A stretch of DNA of 64,000 bases, taken from contig CM065297.1 of the NCBI GenBank assembly GCA_032871835.1, positions 91,905,052-91,969,051 on the forward strand, in the 5' to 3' direction. The notes beneath the pieces are model-generated. The model was not told the origin of the DNA, ran no database searches, and worked only from the letters and a program-made list of their open reading frames with translations. Position numbers and translations under genes: made by a program. Numbering within the stretch: the first letter of the stretch is position 1; every line of letters begins with the position of its first letter. Positions 22,620-34,655 of this stretch are shown here, piece after piece. Origin of the DNA: Dipteronia dyeriana. Taxonomy: Eukaryota > Streptophyta > Magnoliopsida > Sapindales > Sapindaceae.

Positions 22620-23690
22620 CAACTATCTCGGGGGCTTTTTATACAGATTCTTAGCTTCTATCATATTCAAGATTTCCTCTTGTCTCCTGGCCAACGAGGT
22701 GTAATTGGTGTATTGCCTTTTAAAGTGCTTTACACCTTTATCGTCATCCTTGCATCCATCTTTACCTTTTACCCATTTGCCTTTTTGGTCCCATTTGCCA
22801 CTACTCTTCGAGTTGCCATCCTTGTGTTTTTGTCTGCTCTCGGGCCGACCCCTATGTTTGAGCTCACCACCATAGGCTATATGTTCTTCCTCTGCCATTG
22901 CATATCCTCCGATATAATCTACCATGCTTGCATACGTGGTCAGCCTCTTCTGTCTTAGGCTTAGTGTCAAGTGGCTATGATGTAGACTGTTAATAAATAA
23001 GGATACTAATGTATCAATGTTGGGATTTTGTACTTCTGACAATTCCTGGGAGAACATAGTTAGATAATTCTTCAACTTCTCGTCCTTCATTTGTTTTAAG
23101 GTTAAAAAAGCTGATATGGATTTCCTTTGCTGGATATTTCCCATGAACTGCCTGGTGAAAGCTTGCATTAGTTCCTCAAAGTTTCTATTGGATCTTTCTG
23201 ATAGTCCTCCAAACCACCAGGATCCCTGATCTCCCAAGGTCTGTGGAACATCTGACACGTGAGAGCATCATCATAATCATACTGTGCCATTACGCTCTGA
23301 TACCTTATGACATGTTTTTATGGGTCAATATTAGCCTTGAACTGTTCCATATGTAGCATCCTAATTTTTTCCAAAAAATGAGCCTGCCTTATAGAGTTAG
23401 CTAATGGAATTTCGGAGTTATCGATCAGCGAGTTCATCCGGCTTTATCTCTCTTCAAAGGCCTCTATTCTTCTAAGAAGGACCTCTCCCCTCCTTCCGGC
23501 TCTCCATGCTCATCAAATTTTTGATAGATGGTAAGTTCGTATAGGCACCTAGTGACTCGCCCATTGGTCCGGGCACCGTACGGGTCTCGTTTGATTGTAT
23601 GGGTTGGATCCCTGCATCTTTTAAGGGTTGTTTCGTCATCACTCGAGTCCGAATGAGACCTTTTCTTCTGGACGTCATGCCTATCTACCT
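22620..23690 (-). pseudogene. Gypsy gag
   Basis: N-terminal piece near 23678-23472 (linker with ESRKEGRGPS). The capsid (retrotransposon gag) domain follows in 23258-22623: RNFEELMQAFTRQFMGN, QRKSISAFLTLKQMKDEKLK and a YLTMFSQEL block with regular helix spacing. It ends in a Lys/Gly-rich tail without a clear zinc knuckle. In-frame stops near 23445 and 23325 and a shift near 23260 interrupt it. Upstream is LTR B, so the native start and primer site are missing. Confidence 0.8.
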
Positions 23691-23723
23691 ATTCGGGGGG
23701 AGGGGTGTTAGGTTTATGAGTTA

Positions 23724-25513
23724 TGTTGACATTATTCTATATCAAAACAACATTTCCTTTGTATTGTTTAGTTGTCTAGGATTCATGATGATTCAAGCTT
23801 CAAAGAAGAAATGGCAACTATTCAAGCAAGTGCAAGTCTTCAAAGGGAAAAGTGCTTCATGATTCTACAAAGGTATATTAAGATCTTTCTTTTCTCTTTC
23901 AAGGCTTAGGCACACACACACACACACATCATACATATGTGTCCCTACATCGTTGTGCACCTTGTATAACACATTCACACACTTGAAGATGAATGCTCAT
24001 GCATTGGTATGAAAATAACTTGTTTTGAAAAATGCTGATTGGAGACTATCTCTATATAGTTTGCATTCTAGTGTGAATTGTGTTTGTATGTGTATATGTT
24101 TGTATAACATGGATATTGAACTTGATTTCAGTCTTAAAAAATTCTTTATTGAGTTCTGGTCATTTCGGTTACTCATACTATTGATTTCAAATTCCGAGTC
24201 AAAAGCTATGATACTTTCCAGTTATATTGCGTACATTGTCTTCGTCTTTGTATATCGAGTCAAATTCTTATTTTCTGGTTGAGTATCTTATATTTCCATG
24301 TCAGTGAGAGAGTTACGGTTTGTAATCCATAAATGGATATTAATTCCGAGTTCGGAGGCTATAGAACGGTCGAAGAACGAGAGAGGAGCACCATGGCGAA
24401 AGGCCATCACATTGTGCAAGCCCGAGATGGCGCGTGGCCATCTCGGCCACAACTCCTTGCTGCCCCGAGATGCCCATGCGCCATCTCGGGGAAGAATTCT
24501 CAAAGGGGTTATTTTGGTCCTTTCTTGCTCTTTTGTTCCCTCTCGTTTATATGTCTCTTCGCTCTCTTATTTGAATCTAAGGAAGAAGAAAATGTAGTGC
24601 AGAAAATTTCCAGGTTTTTTCTCTCAACTTTGAATCACCATATCTCTCTCATTTCTTATCCGATTTGAGTGATTCAAGTTGGAAAAGTTTCGTATTGAAG
24701 TCCTATATCATATCCAAGCACCTTTGAAGTCATTTGTTCAATTTTTCTAGTGGATCGCACCATTTTCGTGACTGTACTCAAAATTGACAAGGTATTGGTT
24801 TATCTTTTGATTTCCTTGATTCTAATGTTCAAATACCTTGGGTCTTCTTCCTACTTGTGTGTATTTGACTTGAACATATGTTGATGAGTGATAGACCTTC
24901 AATTAAATGCTAGTTGTGCTTAATTAGAAACTTGATTATGAGTTAGGTTTCAATCAAACATATGTTTTCACATGATTGTGAGTTGTATTGTGCTAGTATT
25001 TTATCTAGAACTATTTGTGCTTTGATTGACTTTATTTTCATGATTATTAGTCTTATCATGTGCTAGAACTCATTTGTTGAATAGATCTGGGATTAGCACA
25101 TTTGATTTTATATTTAGAGTTTATTAGAGTTTAATTGACTATTTTGTGAATATATACTCTAAATGATTGCTAGTGATTTGATTAATCATATCTTGTGTTT
25201 CTAGCATTTTTTGTGTTAGTACTAAAGTCTTGAATATGTACTTCATGAACATGTTTATTTCAAGCTTTAGTAACATGAATAAAATCTAGGTTTAAAGTGT
25301 GTGTTTGGAAATTTGGCATGCTCTAGATTTTTATTCATGCATAAGATCTAGACAATATTGTTTTACGAACTTTATTGTCTATGTCTAGATCTTCATGGAG
25401 TGTATCTAATCCATACATTTCATATGCTCATGCATCATCTTGTGTGGTGTCACTTTTGGATTATAAACTAGAAAATATACTTTGTGTGCTCATTGATTAA
25501 TTCTAATTTCATA
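23724..25513 (+). repeat. LTR 'B', plus-strand relative of LTR A, nested in gypsy 5' region
   Basis: Starts TGTTGACATTATTC and follows the complement of LTR A: shared blocks include GATGATTCAAGCTTCAAAGAAG, a CA microsatellite (23910-23927) and TGAATGCTCATGCATT. The end of LTR A is not present; sequence switches to gypsy LTR at about 25514, so B is truncated. It includes a GC-rich segment (24400-24495) with a near-palindrome built on CCGAGATGG/CCATCTCGG. Frames here (24025-24282, 24298-24668) are not genes. Confidence 0.7.
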
Positions 25514-25829
25514 TTCTCTACATGTTTGAGTCGTAACTTCATTAAATCTGTGTGTTGTCCACATGTCATGCAATCTACCACCTGTTACACCCGACCAACT
25601 TCACTTTCCCCTATTGGCATTTTTACCCGATCACAACCTTTCCCCCGACCATCCTGACAATATCGGTCGGGTTTTTTTATACGATCGTTTATGTTATTTT
25701 GGTCGAAGGTTTGGTAGGTTTTCTTTGGTCAACTTGGGTTGGTTTGATCTGGTTGACTTTTAGTGACATGACACCCTCGACTCTTGTTTTTTGCTGACAT
25801 GTCATATCATCCAAATTACACCAATAACA
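25514..25829 (-). repeat. Gypsy 5' LTR, truncated
   Basis: Matches 12831-13158 and ends on + with ACCAATAACA, i.e. minus-strand start TGTTATTGG. The portion nearest gag is missing, replaced by LTR B. No primer site is retained. Confidence 0.85.
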
Positions 25830-26248
25830 ACTTATGTATTCATTGGCCGACCAATTGTATTTGGAGATACAATTGTGAATACATGAAATGTGATAAAGTC
25901 AAGCATAGCTTTTTGGAGGGATTAAATATGCTTTTGACTAATAAAAAATTATAAATTAAATCTAGGATACAATAGTAAACAATAACATCTCTTGTAAATA
26001 GAGAATTTACATTTGAGATTGTTAGCTTCCTTTATATATATTGATTGTTCATAGGTCACATGATGCATTTACTCGTATGAACACTTTTATAATGACGATA
26101 ATGCTTGTGTTTAAAAGTTCAAGGGATTCTCTGTATATATCACATCTTACGCCATTATAGGGAGTGGTAGATGTTGATTAATAAGGTTGCACCCATGATG
26201 AGCTTGTGGTAACTTAACTGTGTTGGCTCCACTTGTACGAGTGGGAGA
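25830..26248 (+). mobile_element. 3' internal end of another LTR element, with polypurine tract
   Basis: AT-rich non-coding sequence ending CGAGTGGGAGA (26239-26248), directly followed by TGTTAGTATATT. A GTGGGAGA tract before TG is the usual polypurine tract/3' LTR junction of plant copia-type elements. The element would run left to right; its 5' half may lie left of the gypsy insertion. Confidence 0.5.
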
Positions 26249-26900
26249 TGTTAGTATATTTGGGTATGGGTTAAAGATCCATTATACACCCAAGTGGGCC
26301 AAGCCCATGCCCAAGCCCAAGCCCAAGCCCAAGCCCATGGCATACATGATAACTGCATTAGCAGTTTTATGAGACACATGTGTCAGTTAAAAAGCTAGCA
26401 CACAAATATACAAATAACGTATTTTTTGGTGTGTGCATGGGATGGCTGGCAATTGTGTGTGCAATGCAAGGCATGAGAAGTGTGTGTAGTGTGTATGTAA
26501 AACTAAAAGTCTACTATTTGGTGTAAGAATCATAGAGTGAAAAACAATGCTTGTGTACAAGAGTTTATAGAGAACAAAATACAGGGAGAAACACAGTGAG
26601 AGATGTGGAGAAAATCTGTAGAATTTTCTCCAATCTTAATCAAGTTAGAAGTGTGCCACTGTTCTTTGACGCTAAGCCGTGAGATCATTTGAGGCCATGC
26701 TTTCATATTGTTGGTGCTTAGCAAGGATGTTGTTGATGGTTCCTAGTGTTTGGACTTTTGAAAGTTGAAATTGCTCTATTGCTCATTTGGCAAAGGTGGA
26801 TTATGTGATAGAGGGATTCCCTACTTTGTGCAAACAACTTTCAAGTCTTTTAAGCATTGTTGAGTGAAAACGAAGGTTTCATTTGGGGAGAAATGACTAG
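26249..26900 (+). repeat. Candidate 3' LTR of copia-type element, right end not resolved
   Basis: Begins TGTTAGTATATTTGGG after a polypurine tract. A tandem CCCAAG repeat follows (26302-26334), then low-complexity GTGTGT segments. No second copy of this LTR is in the window, so the right border is a guess and the call rests on the polypurine tract alone. Confidence 0.35.
26302..26334. repeat. (CCCAAG)n short tandem repeat
   Basis: About five contiguous copies of GCCCAA with flanking imperfect copies (GCCCAT) on both sides. Confidence 0.9.
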
Positions 26901-28415
26901 GTATAATTGGGGAAGATGAAGTTTAGAACAAACTTTCACTATTCCAGGTTTTATGGATTTAACTTTTTCTTGATGTTGGTCTTCTCATATTCCTTGCATT
27001 TAATTTTTAATTGGAGATATGTTTCATCCTTGCATTTATGTTTTTATTGGAGATGTATACTAAGCTCATTGGTAACTTACAAACAATGAATATATAATAC
27101 TAAATTAGCATGATGAAGACTTTCTAACTATATGTAAGTAGTGGTATTTGTAAATATACATGAAATAATTTTTTCTATAGATGTTCTACAAATTAATAAC
27201 TTTCACTAATTAATAAATAATTATGCAACAGATCATATGAATTTAGAGAGGTTAGACCGTATTTGGTGTTCCCTACTATATTAGATTGGACCGAATCATA
27301 CCGTATTAGATTGAATTGAATTATGTTTGGCATTAGCATATATTACATTGTATTAGACTACATTATGCCGTTAGTATATTTAGTGTAAGATTGTACCGAA
27401 TTGTATTATACTAGATTTTAATTAAAAAATAATATCAACATGGTAAAGTTTTTACTCATGAAAGATAATACAAGTATAAATAATTTAAAAATATTTTGTT
27501 CGATAAATAGATATATTTTTAACAAATAATTCAAAATGAATCAGGTTAAACAAAATTTTCGATTATATCAGTTATTCCTTAAGAGTAATGCTAGGTTGCA
27601 CACAAGAATGCGATTCTCCAAAATTGTTAATGCGATTCTCAAAAATATGTCGAAATAGTGGTTTTGAGGTGTGTAGTCACTTTCCAGGTCTTATTTGCAT
27701 CCACTAAAAGAGTTTGCTAATATGTTTGTTGTGCAAATTACCTCTAGAATACATCAAAACCATAATACTACACTTAGCAACAGTGAGCCAATATTGATAA
27801 CCATAAAACTTATTAGCATACCCATATTTTATTAAAAAAATTAATTACAAAAATATCTCAATTGAAATTTACCAATAAGGACAAGTAACTTTGACTAAAA
27901 ATAAACAAAATACTATATAGACTCATTAATTACACACATAATTTCAACTATATTTCTTTATTAAAAAAAACTTAACTTTAAAAAAAACTTACAATAAACC
28001 CTAATTTTGATGATAAACACTAATTAAACTCTAATTTTATTTCAAGTATCAAACTTTTTCATTATCATGTGATTATCATATTGTTTATGTCTTGCTTTTA
28101 TGTATAGTTATGAATTCTATCAATAAACAAAATATTTTTTTTAACGATAATTGTAGATAGCAACAAGTTTTATTTTTAAGATTGTGGTAAATATCAATAA
28201 GATTTTTTTTTTAAGATAGTTGTATAAATAAGAGAATTTCATATTGAAATCTCTTGACCCTATATATGGTTCCACATATTCCCTTTTATAAGGCTCCTAT
28301 ATTCGAGATATTTCTAAAATTAAATTGGACCATCATTAAAAAGGAATTGATTCAAAAAAATAATATGATTTTTTTTATATAAATTAGATGTGATAATAAT
28401 TTAAGAGTGTTTATA
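26901..28415. other. AT-rich non-coding DNA with MITE-like stretch
   Basis: No gene. At about 27250-27425 repeated TATTAGATTG/GGACCGAATC-type units (ACCGTATTAGATTG, TATTAGACTAC, ACCGAATTGTATTA) suggest a small terminal-inverted-repeat element, but I could not define its ends. The remainder is A/T-rich with T and A runs. Confidence 0.35.
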
Positions 28416-28424
28416 AATAATATA
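28416..28424. repeat. 9-bp target site duplication, left of MULE-1
   Basis: AATAATATA directly before the element start GGGAGAACTTT; the identical 9-mer is at 39015-39023. Nine bases is the Mutator superfamily size. Confidence 0.85.
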
Positions 28425-28560
28425 GGGAGAACTTTAAAAGTAACCAAAAAATTACCAAAAAATTAGTGGGTTTATTGTTTTTACCCAAGATTTGTAATTT
28501 TATTGTTTTTACCCATTTTTCCACTTTTGGGACAAAATTACCCTTATATTAATGACTTGA
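28425..28560 (+). repeat. MULE-1 left terminal inverted repeat
   Basis: Pairs imperfectly with 38880-39014. The shared core is a doubled ATTGTTTTTACCCA motif with a CCTTA/ACCCC end. MULE-2 has the same arrangement at its left end (58254-58365). Confidence 0.75.
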
Positions 28561-28679
28561 AAAATGAAACAAAATCAATTCAAAATCAATTAGTTAAGAA
28601 TTAAAATAATAAAACAATTTGAAAACATAAAAACCCAAAAACGAGACTTCAAATTCATTGTAATTGTTGTTCATTGTTA

Positions 28680-28980
28680 GTGTCAGTGAGAAACCCAAAA
28701 AGTTGAGCGTGACCCCCGACCAGTTGCGGTGACTAGACCCGACGACCTGCGAGAGACAACCCAACGACGACCACCGTCATGACGAGAAGACGACATCGAC
28801 ACAACGACGACGTGCATATGAGAGAAACCAGAAGCGAGGACGAGACGCGACAGATGAGTGGCGACGAGAGCCGACGACTTCGACAGAGCAGCGTTGCCGA
28901 AGAGCCACAGACGATGTGGAGACAGACACGACGATGACGACACGCAGTCACTAACGGTTTGCACCTCCTCTTTACATTTG
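28680..28980 (+). other. CGA-rich leader region of the left MULE-1 gene
   Basis: GC-richer island in AT-rich DNA, full of CGACGA triplets, ending in ACGGTTTGCACCTCCTCTTT and a TTTAGGGTTTCAAT motif also present in MULE-2 (58790-58830). A 53-codon + strand frame starts at 28776 but is not conserved in MULE-2. The minus frames (28683-28964, 28733-28951) are composition artefacts. Likely promoter or first untranslated exon. Confidence 0.4.
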
Positions 28981-29389
28981 ACTTTAGGGTTTCAATTTTT
29001 TTTGTATATTTAGTTGATAGAATCCGAAATTGATTTTGATTTATAGATTATCAAATTAATTTTGTTAAGTTGTGATAGTTTCAAAATTTGAACAGAGATT
29101 TGAACAAATCAATTTTTTCAGTTGAATAGATTTCGAAATTTGAGCAGGTTTTTAAGAAATTGATTTCGTTCACCTGTGAATGATTTTTAAGTCTGAATAA
29201 GGATTTGAACAAAATGCTTTGAACTTGTGATTTCATATCTGGTGTTTGCGTGTTTTTTATATCTGGTGTTAGCTTTGCATGTTAAAATAGTTACCATGGT
29301 TTGTGGGTCCAGTCAATGAGTTGTTGTGAACTGCAGTATGTTAATGATGTGAAATTGTGAATTTTTTGTGATTTAATTGTGTATGAATT

Positions 29390-29960
29390 GGTGTGTTTTA
29401 AGTGGTTGTGACAGGGTGTGTTTAAATGGGTATGACTTGATGTGTTTAATTGGGTATGACCTGGTGTGTTTGATAGGGTATGACCGGTGTGTGTAGTTGG
29501 TTATTACTGATGTGTTTAATTGTTGTATGAATTGGTGTGTTTAATTGGGTATGACTGATATGTTTAGTTGGTTATTATTGGTGTGTTTAATTGTTGTGAA
29601 TGAGTGTGTTTGATTAGGTATGACTGGTGTGTGTAGTTGGTTATTACTGATGTGTTTAATTGTTGTATGAATTGGTGTGTTTAATTGGGTATGACTGATG
29701 TGTTTAGTTGGTTATTACTAGTGTGTTTAATTGTTGTGAATGAGTATATTTGATTGGGTATGACTGATGTATGTAGTTGGTTATTACTGATGTGTTTAAT
29801 TGTTATATGAATTGGTGTGTTTAATTGGGTATGACTGATGTGTTTAGTTGTTTATTACTAGTGTGTTTAATTGTTGTGAATGAGTGTGTTTAATTGGGTA
29901 TGAACTGGTGTGTTTAATTGGGCATGAGTGCATGACTGGTTTGTTTAATTGGGTATATGT
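29390..29960 (+). repeat. Minisatellite block I (TGTGTTTAATTG-type), sense to the DUF1985-Ulp1 gene
   Basis: About twenty diverged copies of a 25-35 bp unit with core (G)TGTGTTTAATTG followed by GGTATGAC or TTGTGAATGA. A longer period of about 125 bp is also visible (ATTGTTGTATGAATTGG). It ends 40 bp before a splice acceptor at 29998-30000, so it probably lies in an intron or leader. Confidence 0.9.
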
Positions 29961-30000
29961 GAGTTTACTTAAGTGAAGCCACGTTTTTTATATTTTACAG

Positions 30001-33000
30001 AAGGAGAACATCGATTATGATCAATTTCTGAAGGTCCAAAGAAATAAATGGACTCAAGAAGCATTAATCAACGTTGGGTGTCGGTTGAAGTACATAAGCA
30101 ATATAGAGGACATACTAAGCAAGGAGGGGAAGCATGCTGATTTTATGGCGAGTTGTTTCAAGCAATTCGGTCAGTTCCCTACAAATTGGTTGTTCTCTGC
30201 TCAGATCGTACACAACTTATTGTTGAGGGAAATTCAAATAGATGGTGCATCCGAGAACGAGTTGTGGTTTTCGGTTGGTGGGAAGAAGGCAAGATTTGGG
30301 CAGAGAGAATTTTGTTTGGTGACCGGCCTACGGTTCGGGAAAATCTCTGAAATTATTAACACTTCTTATTTGGCCAATGAAAACGGCATCCACAAAAGAT
30401 ATTGGCCTGACGAAGAAGCCGGAGATTTGAAGTTGTCCAATGTTTATGATCGATTTATAGCCGACAACTTCTTGGAGGCCGATGATTCGTTGAAGATGGC
30501 ACTGTTCCTGATAACAAACAATGTATTGTTTGGTCAACCATTTGATAAAAAAGTCACCCATTGGCTTTTTAATTTGGTTGATGATTTGGAGGCATTCAAT
30601 GGTTTTGCATGGGGATACTATGTGTTCAAGATGACGCTGCATTACTTGAGGCATGGTTTTAGGTCAAGAAACTCAAAGAAAGGGTATAGCAAGGTTAGGT
30701 ACCGGTTATACGGTTTCCCGTGGGCTGTTGAGGTTAGTTATTCTATTATTTCTGTCTCTATACGTTTAAAAAGTTTAAATTAATTATATGTAAAAAAATT
30801 AGGAACATATAAAGTAATATAATCAACAAAAAGGGAGGCTGCTGCATGCATTAAAATATATTAACTATTAAGGTTTCTTTTCAGGTATGGGTTATGAAGG
30901 TTGTGGACAAGTTGATCGATGGGTTTGGCATGAGATTACAAGACACCCTGCCTAGGATGAGGCGTTGGACGATGCATAAGAGGCCACGAAATTTTGTGCA
31001 AACGATTTTAGATCTGGAAGCTAGTATTCGTAGTGAGAAGGTAGGTTAGTCACATACACTATTTCTTTATTAAATTGGTTACAACATTTTAGACCGCTAA
31101 ATATTATCACATTATTACAGGCTGATGTAAAGGAGGTTTTGGAGGCAACAGATGATGAGGCGCAAGCAGATTATTGGGTTGGAGTTGACTACAATTTGAC
31201 GGAGGGTCCGCAATTTATACCTTTGGTGGAAATGGAAATGAAGGAAAAGCATGAGTTGTTGGACGAGAGGGATGATGGTAACGATGAAGTTGTTGGTGAT
31301 GGTGATGGTGATGATGGGGCTGCCACCAGTCAAAGGGCATTGAAGAGGAAGGCACAAAAAAAGAAGAAAAAAACATCGGTGAAGAAGAAGCAAATAAAAG
31401 CAGTCCCAGTCACCAGGGTTGATCAGGATGAAGACTATACACCTGGATATACACCTACCCCTCATGTAGACTATACACCGGGATATACACCTACCCTTTT
31501 CCCACCGCATCCCCATATGTCATCCCAACGAGAGCCTCGATCTAAGGTAAGTGGACTAGAATGATAGTCGTATAATTTAATTTTATCTTTTTATTATTTT
31601 TCCTAAGACGTGCATATTTTAATTGTACACTTTAGGGAGATGCTAGAATAACCGAATTGTTGAAGGCAGTGAGGGCACTTCCAGATATGTTAGATGCTGT
31701 GGTAAAACGGGAGGTGGCACACCTCCTAGATGTGCTTAGAAGCCTGGTGCAAGAGATACAGTCTTCCCGAGGTGAAAGCAACCATGAGGTATATTTATGC
31801 ATAGATGTTATTTATGTATTATTCGTTTGGATATTTGTGAATATGATTGTTGGGTGTCGTAGGCACCGGTGACCATTGCTAGAGATCCGACCTTAGACAG
31901 GGAGGAGGTACATACAATTGTTAGAGATCAAGAGGTGGTGGATTTCACAACGGAGAAGGTGGTGGGTAGCGCAGGGTTGGTAAGTGGAGATATTAGGATG
32001 GGTTACAACTACGCAGAAGAGGAGGATCGATCGATCCGAGTTAGGCTCCGATCTGTGTATTGCATGTCTCCATTTATTGACCCGACCCGGGCATCTGCAA
32101 AGAAACTACAGCAAGATAAGAGTAAATATGGTCAATTCAAGAAGAAAGCAAAAGCAGCAAGGTTTGTCATTGTAAACCTATCATTTTTACACCTGACTTT
32201 TGTAATAAACAATATTACAACGCTTTTTTTGTTTACATTGATTTCAGGCGAAACGTCGGAACGGAGGAGTCCGTTGACAAGTCTTTTTTTATGGAATTGG
32301 AAGATCCTACGAAGTGGTTGTCCACTGACGTAAGTGTACATTTTTTTTATATCATAGTTTGTGTATGTATTCGTTATGTATTAATTTTTTTGTATATATT
32401 GTATACATTTTCTAGATTTTTATTCATTCATTGGTTTTTGTGAATCAGCACGTGGACGCATACATGAGCTACTTGGCAAAAAGGCGGGAATCAGACCCCG
32501 ATAACTACAGACATAGCTTAGTTCTACTTTCCTCTGAATTTTATGTAAGTATAGAACATGCATATGTAGTTGGCAAAAATATGAGTGCAATGAACATCAA
32601 CTTACAACTTTCATTAACGTTTGTTGCAGACAAAACTGAATTTGGCTGGAAAAAGATACTTGAGACTGACAACGAAGCTGAATCTTCTTTCGATGCACTC
32701 GCTTTTCAATGTCCGCAGGATTGGATTGAATATGGTTTTGGCAACAGACCGAGATGGGGACAACCTTGGTGGTTGTATACACAAGTGAGTTATATGTGCT
32801 ATTTTTTTGGGTTTTCAAATGTTGTCTTATGCGGTTGTATCAAACACAACCCACACAGTTGTGGTTCAATATTGTTTGTTTAATGAATGTTTATCTTGGT
32901 TGTGCTTGAATGCAGTTGTGTGTTCCCTGCTGTGTTGGGGAACCAGATGGTCACTAGATATTATGCAAGGTTGATTTGCTTGACCATCACATTACCATAT

Positions 33001-33350
33001 TTGACCCAACCAGAGCAAAGACAAAATCAATTCAAGTCGAGCGTTTCAGGCAACTAATGCCCCTGAGGCGATTCCTGTCAAGTATCATGAACATGTGTGG
33101 TTTCTTTTCAAATAGGAGTGAAAAACCACGAGGAGCTATGTTCACTGTTTCGGTGTCTAGCAACCAAATGATCCCCCAACAGGTTGACAAATGTAGTTGT
33201 GGAGTTTTTATTTGTAAGTATGTAGAGACTTCAATCTTTAAGAAGGGTAACTGGAAGTGGGGACAGAAGGAAATGAGCAACTTTCGAAAAGATATGGCAT
33301 TCCAAATATATAACAATAGTGTACCATACAAGTCTCCTATAGATTTGTAG
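30001..33350 (+). pseudogene. DUF1985-Ulp1 (C48 cysteine protease) gene of MULE-1, nine recognisable exons
   Basis: Exons by GT-AG borders: 30001-30732, 30885-31040, 31121-31546, 31636-31788, 31863-32161, 32248-32329, 32449-32544, 32630-32784, 32916-33350. Exon 1 encodes a DUF1985 domain (FKQFGQFPTNWLFSAQIVHN, LVTGLRFG, WAVEV). Exon 3 is acidic then Lys-rich, with two YTPGYTPT repeats. The last two exons hold the Ulp1 domain: NRPRWGQPWW, then EPDGH (His 32952-32954), TIFDP (Asp 33003-33005) and SCGVFICKY (Cys 33198-33200). A TAG (32955-32957) directly after the His breaks it, and exons 7-8 are out of phase by one base. The family cleaves SUMO-like proteins; the role in MULEs is unknown. The N-terminal exon is not identified. 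Confidence 0.85.
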
Positions 33351-33759
33351 ACGAATTTGTAGGTTCGAATATCCCACTGCATTTTCGGCATCATAGGTTC
33401 TTTAGTTTGTTGATTGTAATTGTTTCATTGTTTGTTAGTTTAGTTTATTATACACAGGTGGATTATGATTGTTTCATTGTTTGTTTGTTTTGTTTTGTGT
33501 ACACAGGCGGATTATGGAAGGTTGGAGTTTTTGTTTACAATAGGGATGGACAACAAAGGGTAAAAATGGTTGATGGACACCAAATGGAGTTCGCAAACAC
33601 TTTATTTAGTTTGGCTGTTATATGTAATGAATGTTAATGATGTTTACATTGATTTTGTATATGGATGTTATTGAGTCCTACCGAAATACTCTGATGTGTT
33701 ATGGATATGTTTAGGTATAAATTTCTTACTACGGGTGTTTATTTCATTTCTTACCAGTA
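33351..33759 (+). other. 3' region of the DUF1985-Ulp1 gene
   Basis: TG-rich non-coding DNA. GATTGTTTCATTGTTTGTT is duplicated (33415-33435 and 33467-33487). A similar region follows the protease fragment in MULE-2 (60450-60850). Confidence 0.5.
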
Positions 33760-34230
33760 CTGTGTTTAATTGTTGAATAGAACTGGTGTGTTGAGTTGTT
33801 GATCAGAACATGTGTGTTTAATTTGTGACAACCGGTGTGTTTAATTTGTAGGGCACCAGTGTGTTTAATTTGTGACAACCGGTGTGTTTAATTTGTAGGG
33901 CACAGGTGTGTTTAATTTGTGACAACTAGTGTGTTTAATTTGTACGGCACCGGTGTGTTTAATTTGTGACAACCGGTGTGTTTAATTTGTACGGCACCGG
34001 TGTGTTTAATTTGTAGGGCACCGGTGTGTTTAATTTGTGACAACTAGTGTGTTTAATTTGTAGGGCACCGGTGTGTTTATTTGTAGGGCACTGGTGTGTT
34101 GAATTTGTGACAACTTGTGTGTTTAATTTTTTGGTCACTGGTGTGTTTAATTTTTTGGTCACCGGTGTGTTTAATTTGTGACAACTGAGCTGTTTTATTT
34201 ATAGAGCACTGATGTGTATAATTTTTTATG
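33760..34230 (+). repeat. Minisatellite block II, between the two convergent gene ends
   Basis: About fifteen copies of (C)CGGTGTGTTTAATTTGTGAC and (C)CGGTGTGTTTAATTTGTAGGGCA alternating, same strand as block I. The Pro/Asn-rich minus frame at 33959-34162 is a repeat artefact. Confidence 0.95.
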
Positions 34231-34655
34231 TATATGTTTTGATCAACTTTTGAATGTTAATTTATGTAAAATTTGTGTTTTTAACTTAATTGATTAATCA
34301 TCAAATTGCTTTTACTTTCTTACAAATTAAATGCTAACTAATGCAATTCATTTCGTAAAATAAAATTAGATGACCACAAAATAACTTGATAGCAACACAA
34401 CAATTGTCCAATTGGTAGCAGTATACAAGAACCAAATTACAAGTCTTGCACAATAAACGTAATTGTAATTTCCAATCCAACTACACGTACATAAGCATCC
34501 ATTTGATAGAAGCAACCATCCATTTGATTTATCTACGCGGTTTAACGTGTCTGTAAACAAAGAACCAGTTTATTCCAATGGACACTAATATATAAAGTTT
34601 AGTAAAATTAACCCAAAAGTTGTTTACTGATATGAAAATACTATGGGGACATACC
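34231..34655. other. 3' region of the MULE-1 transposase gene
   Basis: AT-rich. Contains one copy (about 34430-34520) of the unit with GTAATTGTAATTTCCAA and GCATCCATTT that is tandemly amplified in MULE-2 (61018-61460). Confidence 0.5.

Larger units (their letters stand above)
12349..25829 (-). mobile_element. Ty3/gypsy retrotransposon, Tat-type, with antisense ORF and nested LTR
   Basis: Minus-strand element with gag (23690-22623), PR, RT-RH and INT (to about 18663), then a spacer, then an antisense ORF on + (13567-17214) next to the 3' LTR. This layout (antisense extra ORF between INT and 3' LTR) is known for plant Tat elements. Matching LTR segments are 12831-13158 and 25514-25829. The right flank reads ACTTA at 25830-25834; ACTTA also occurs at 12341-12345, three bases before a TG at 12349, so the left LTR may start there. 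LTR B interrupts the 5' side. All frames carry stops. Confidence 0.8.

Noticed and set aside
24298..24668. Two overlapping plus frames in LTR B
   Set aside because: They arise in the GC-rich palindromic part of an LTR and have no counterpart in LTR A.
28683..28964. Two overlapping Ser/Arg-rich minus frames
   Set aside because: They come from CGA-rich leader DNA and are not conserved in MULE-2.
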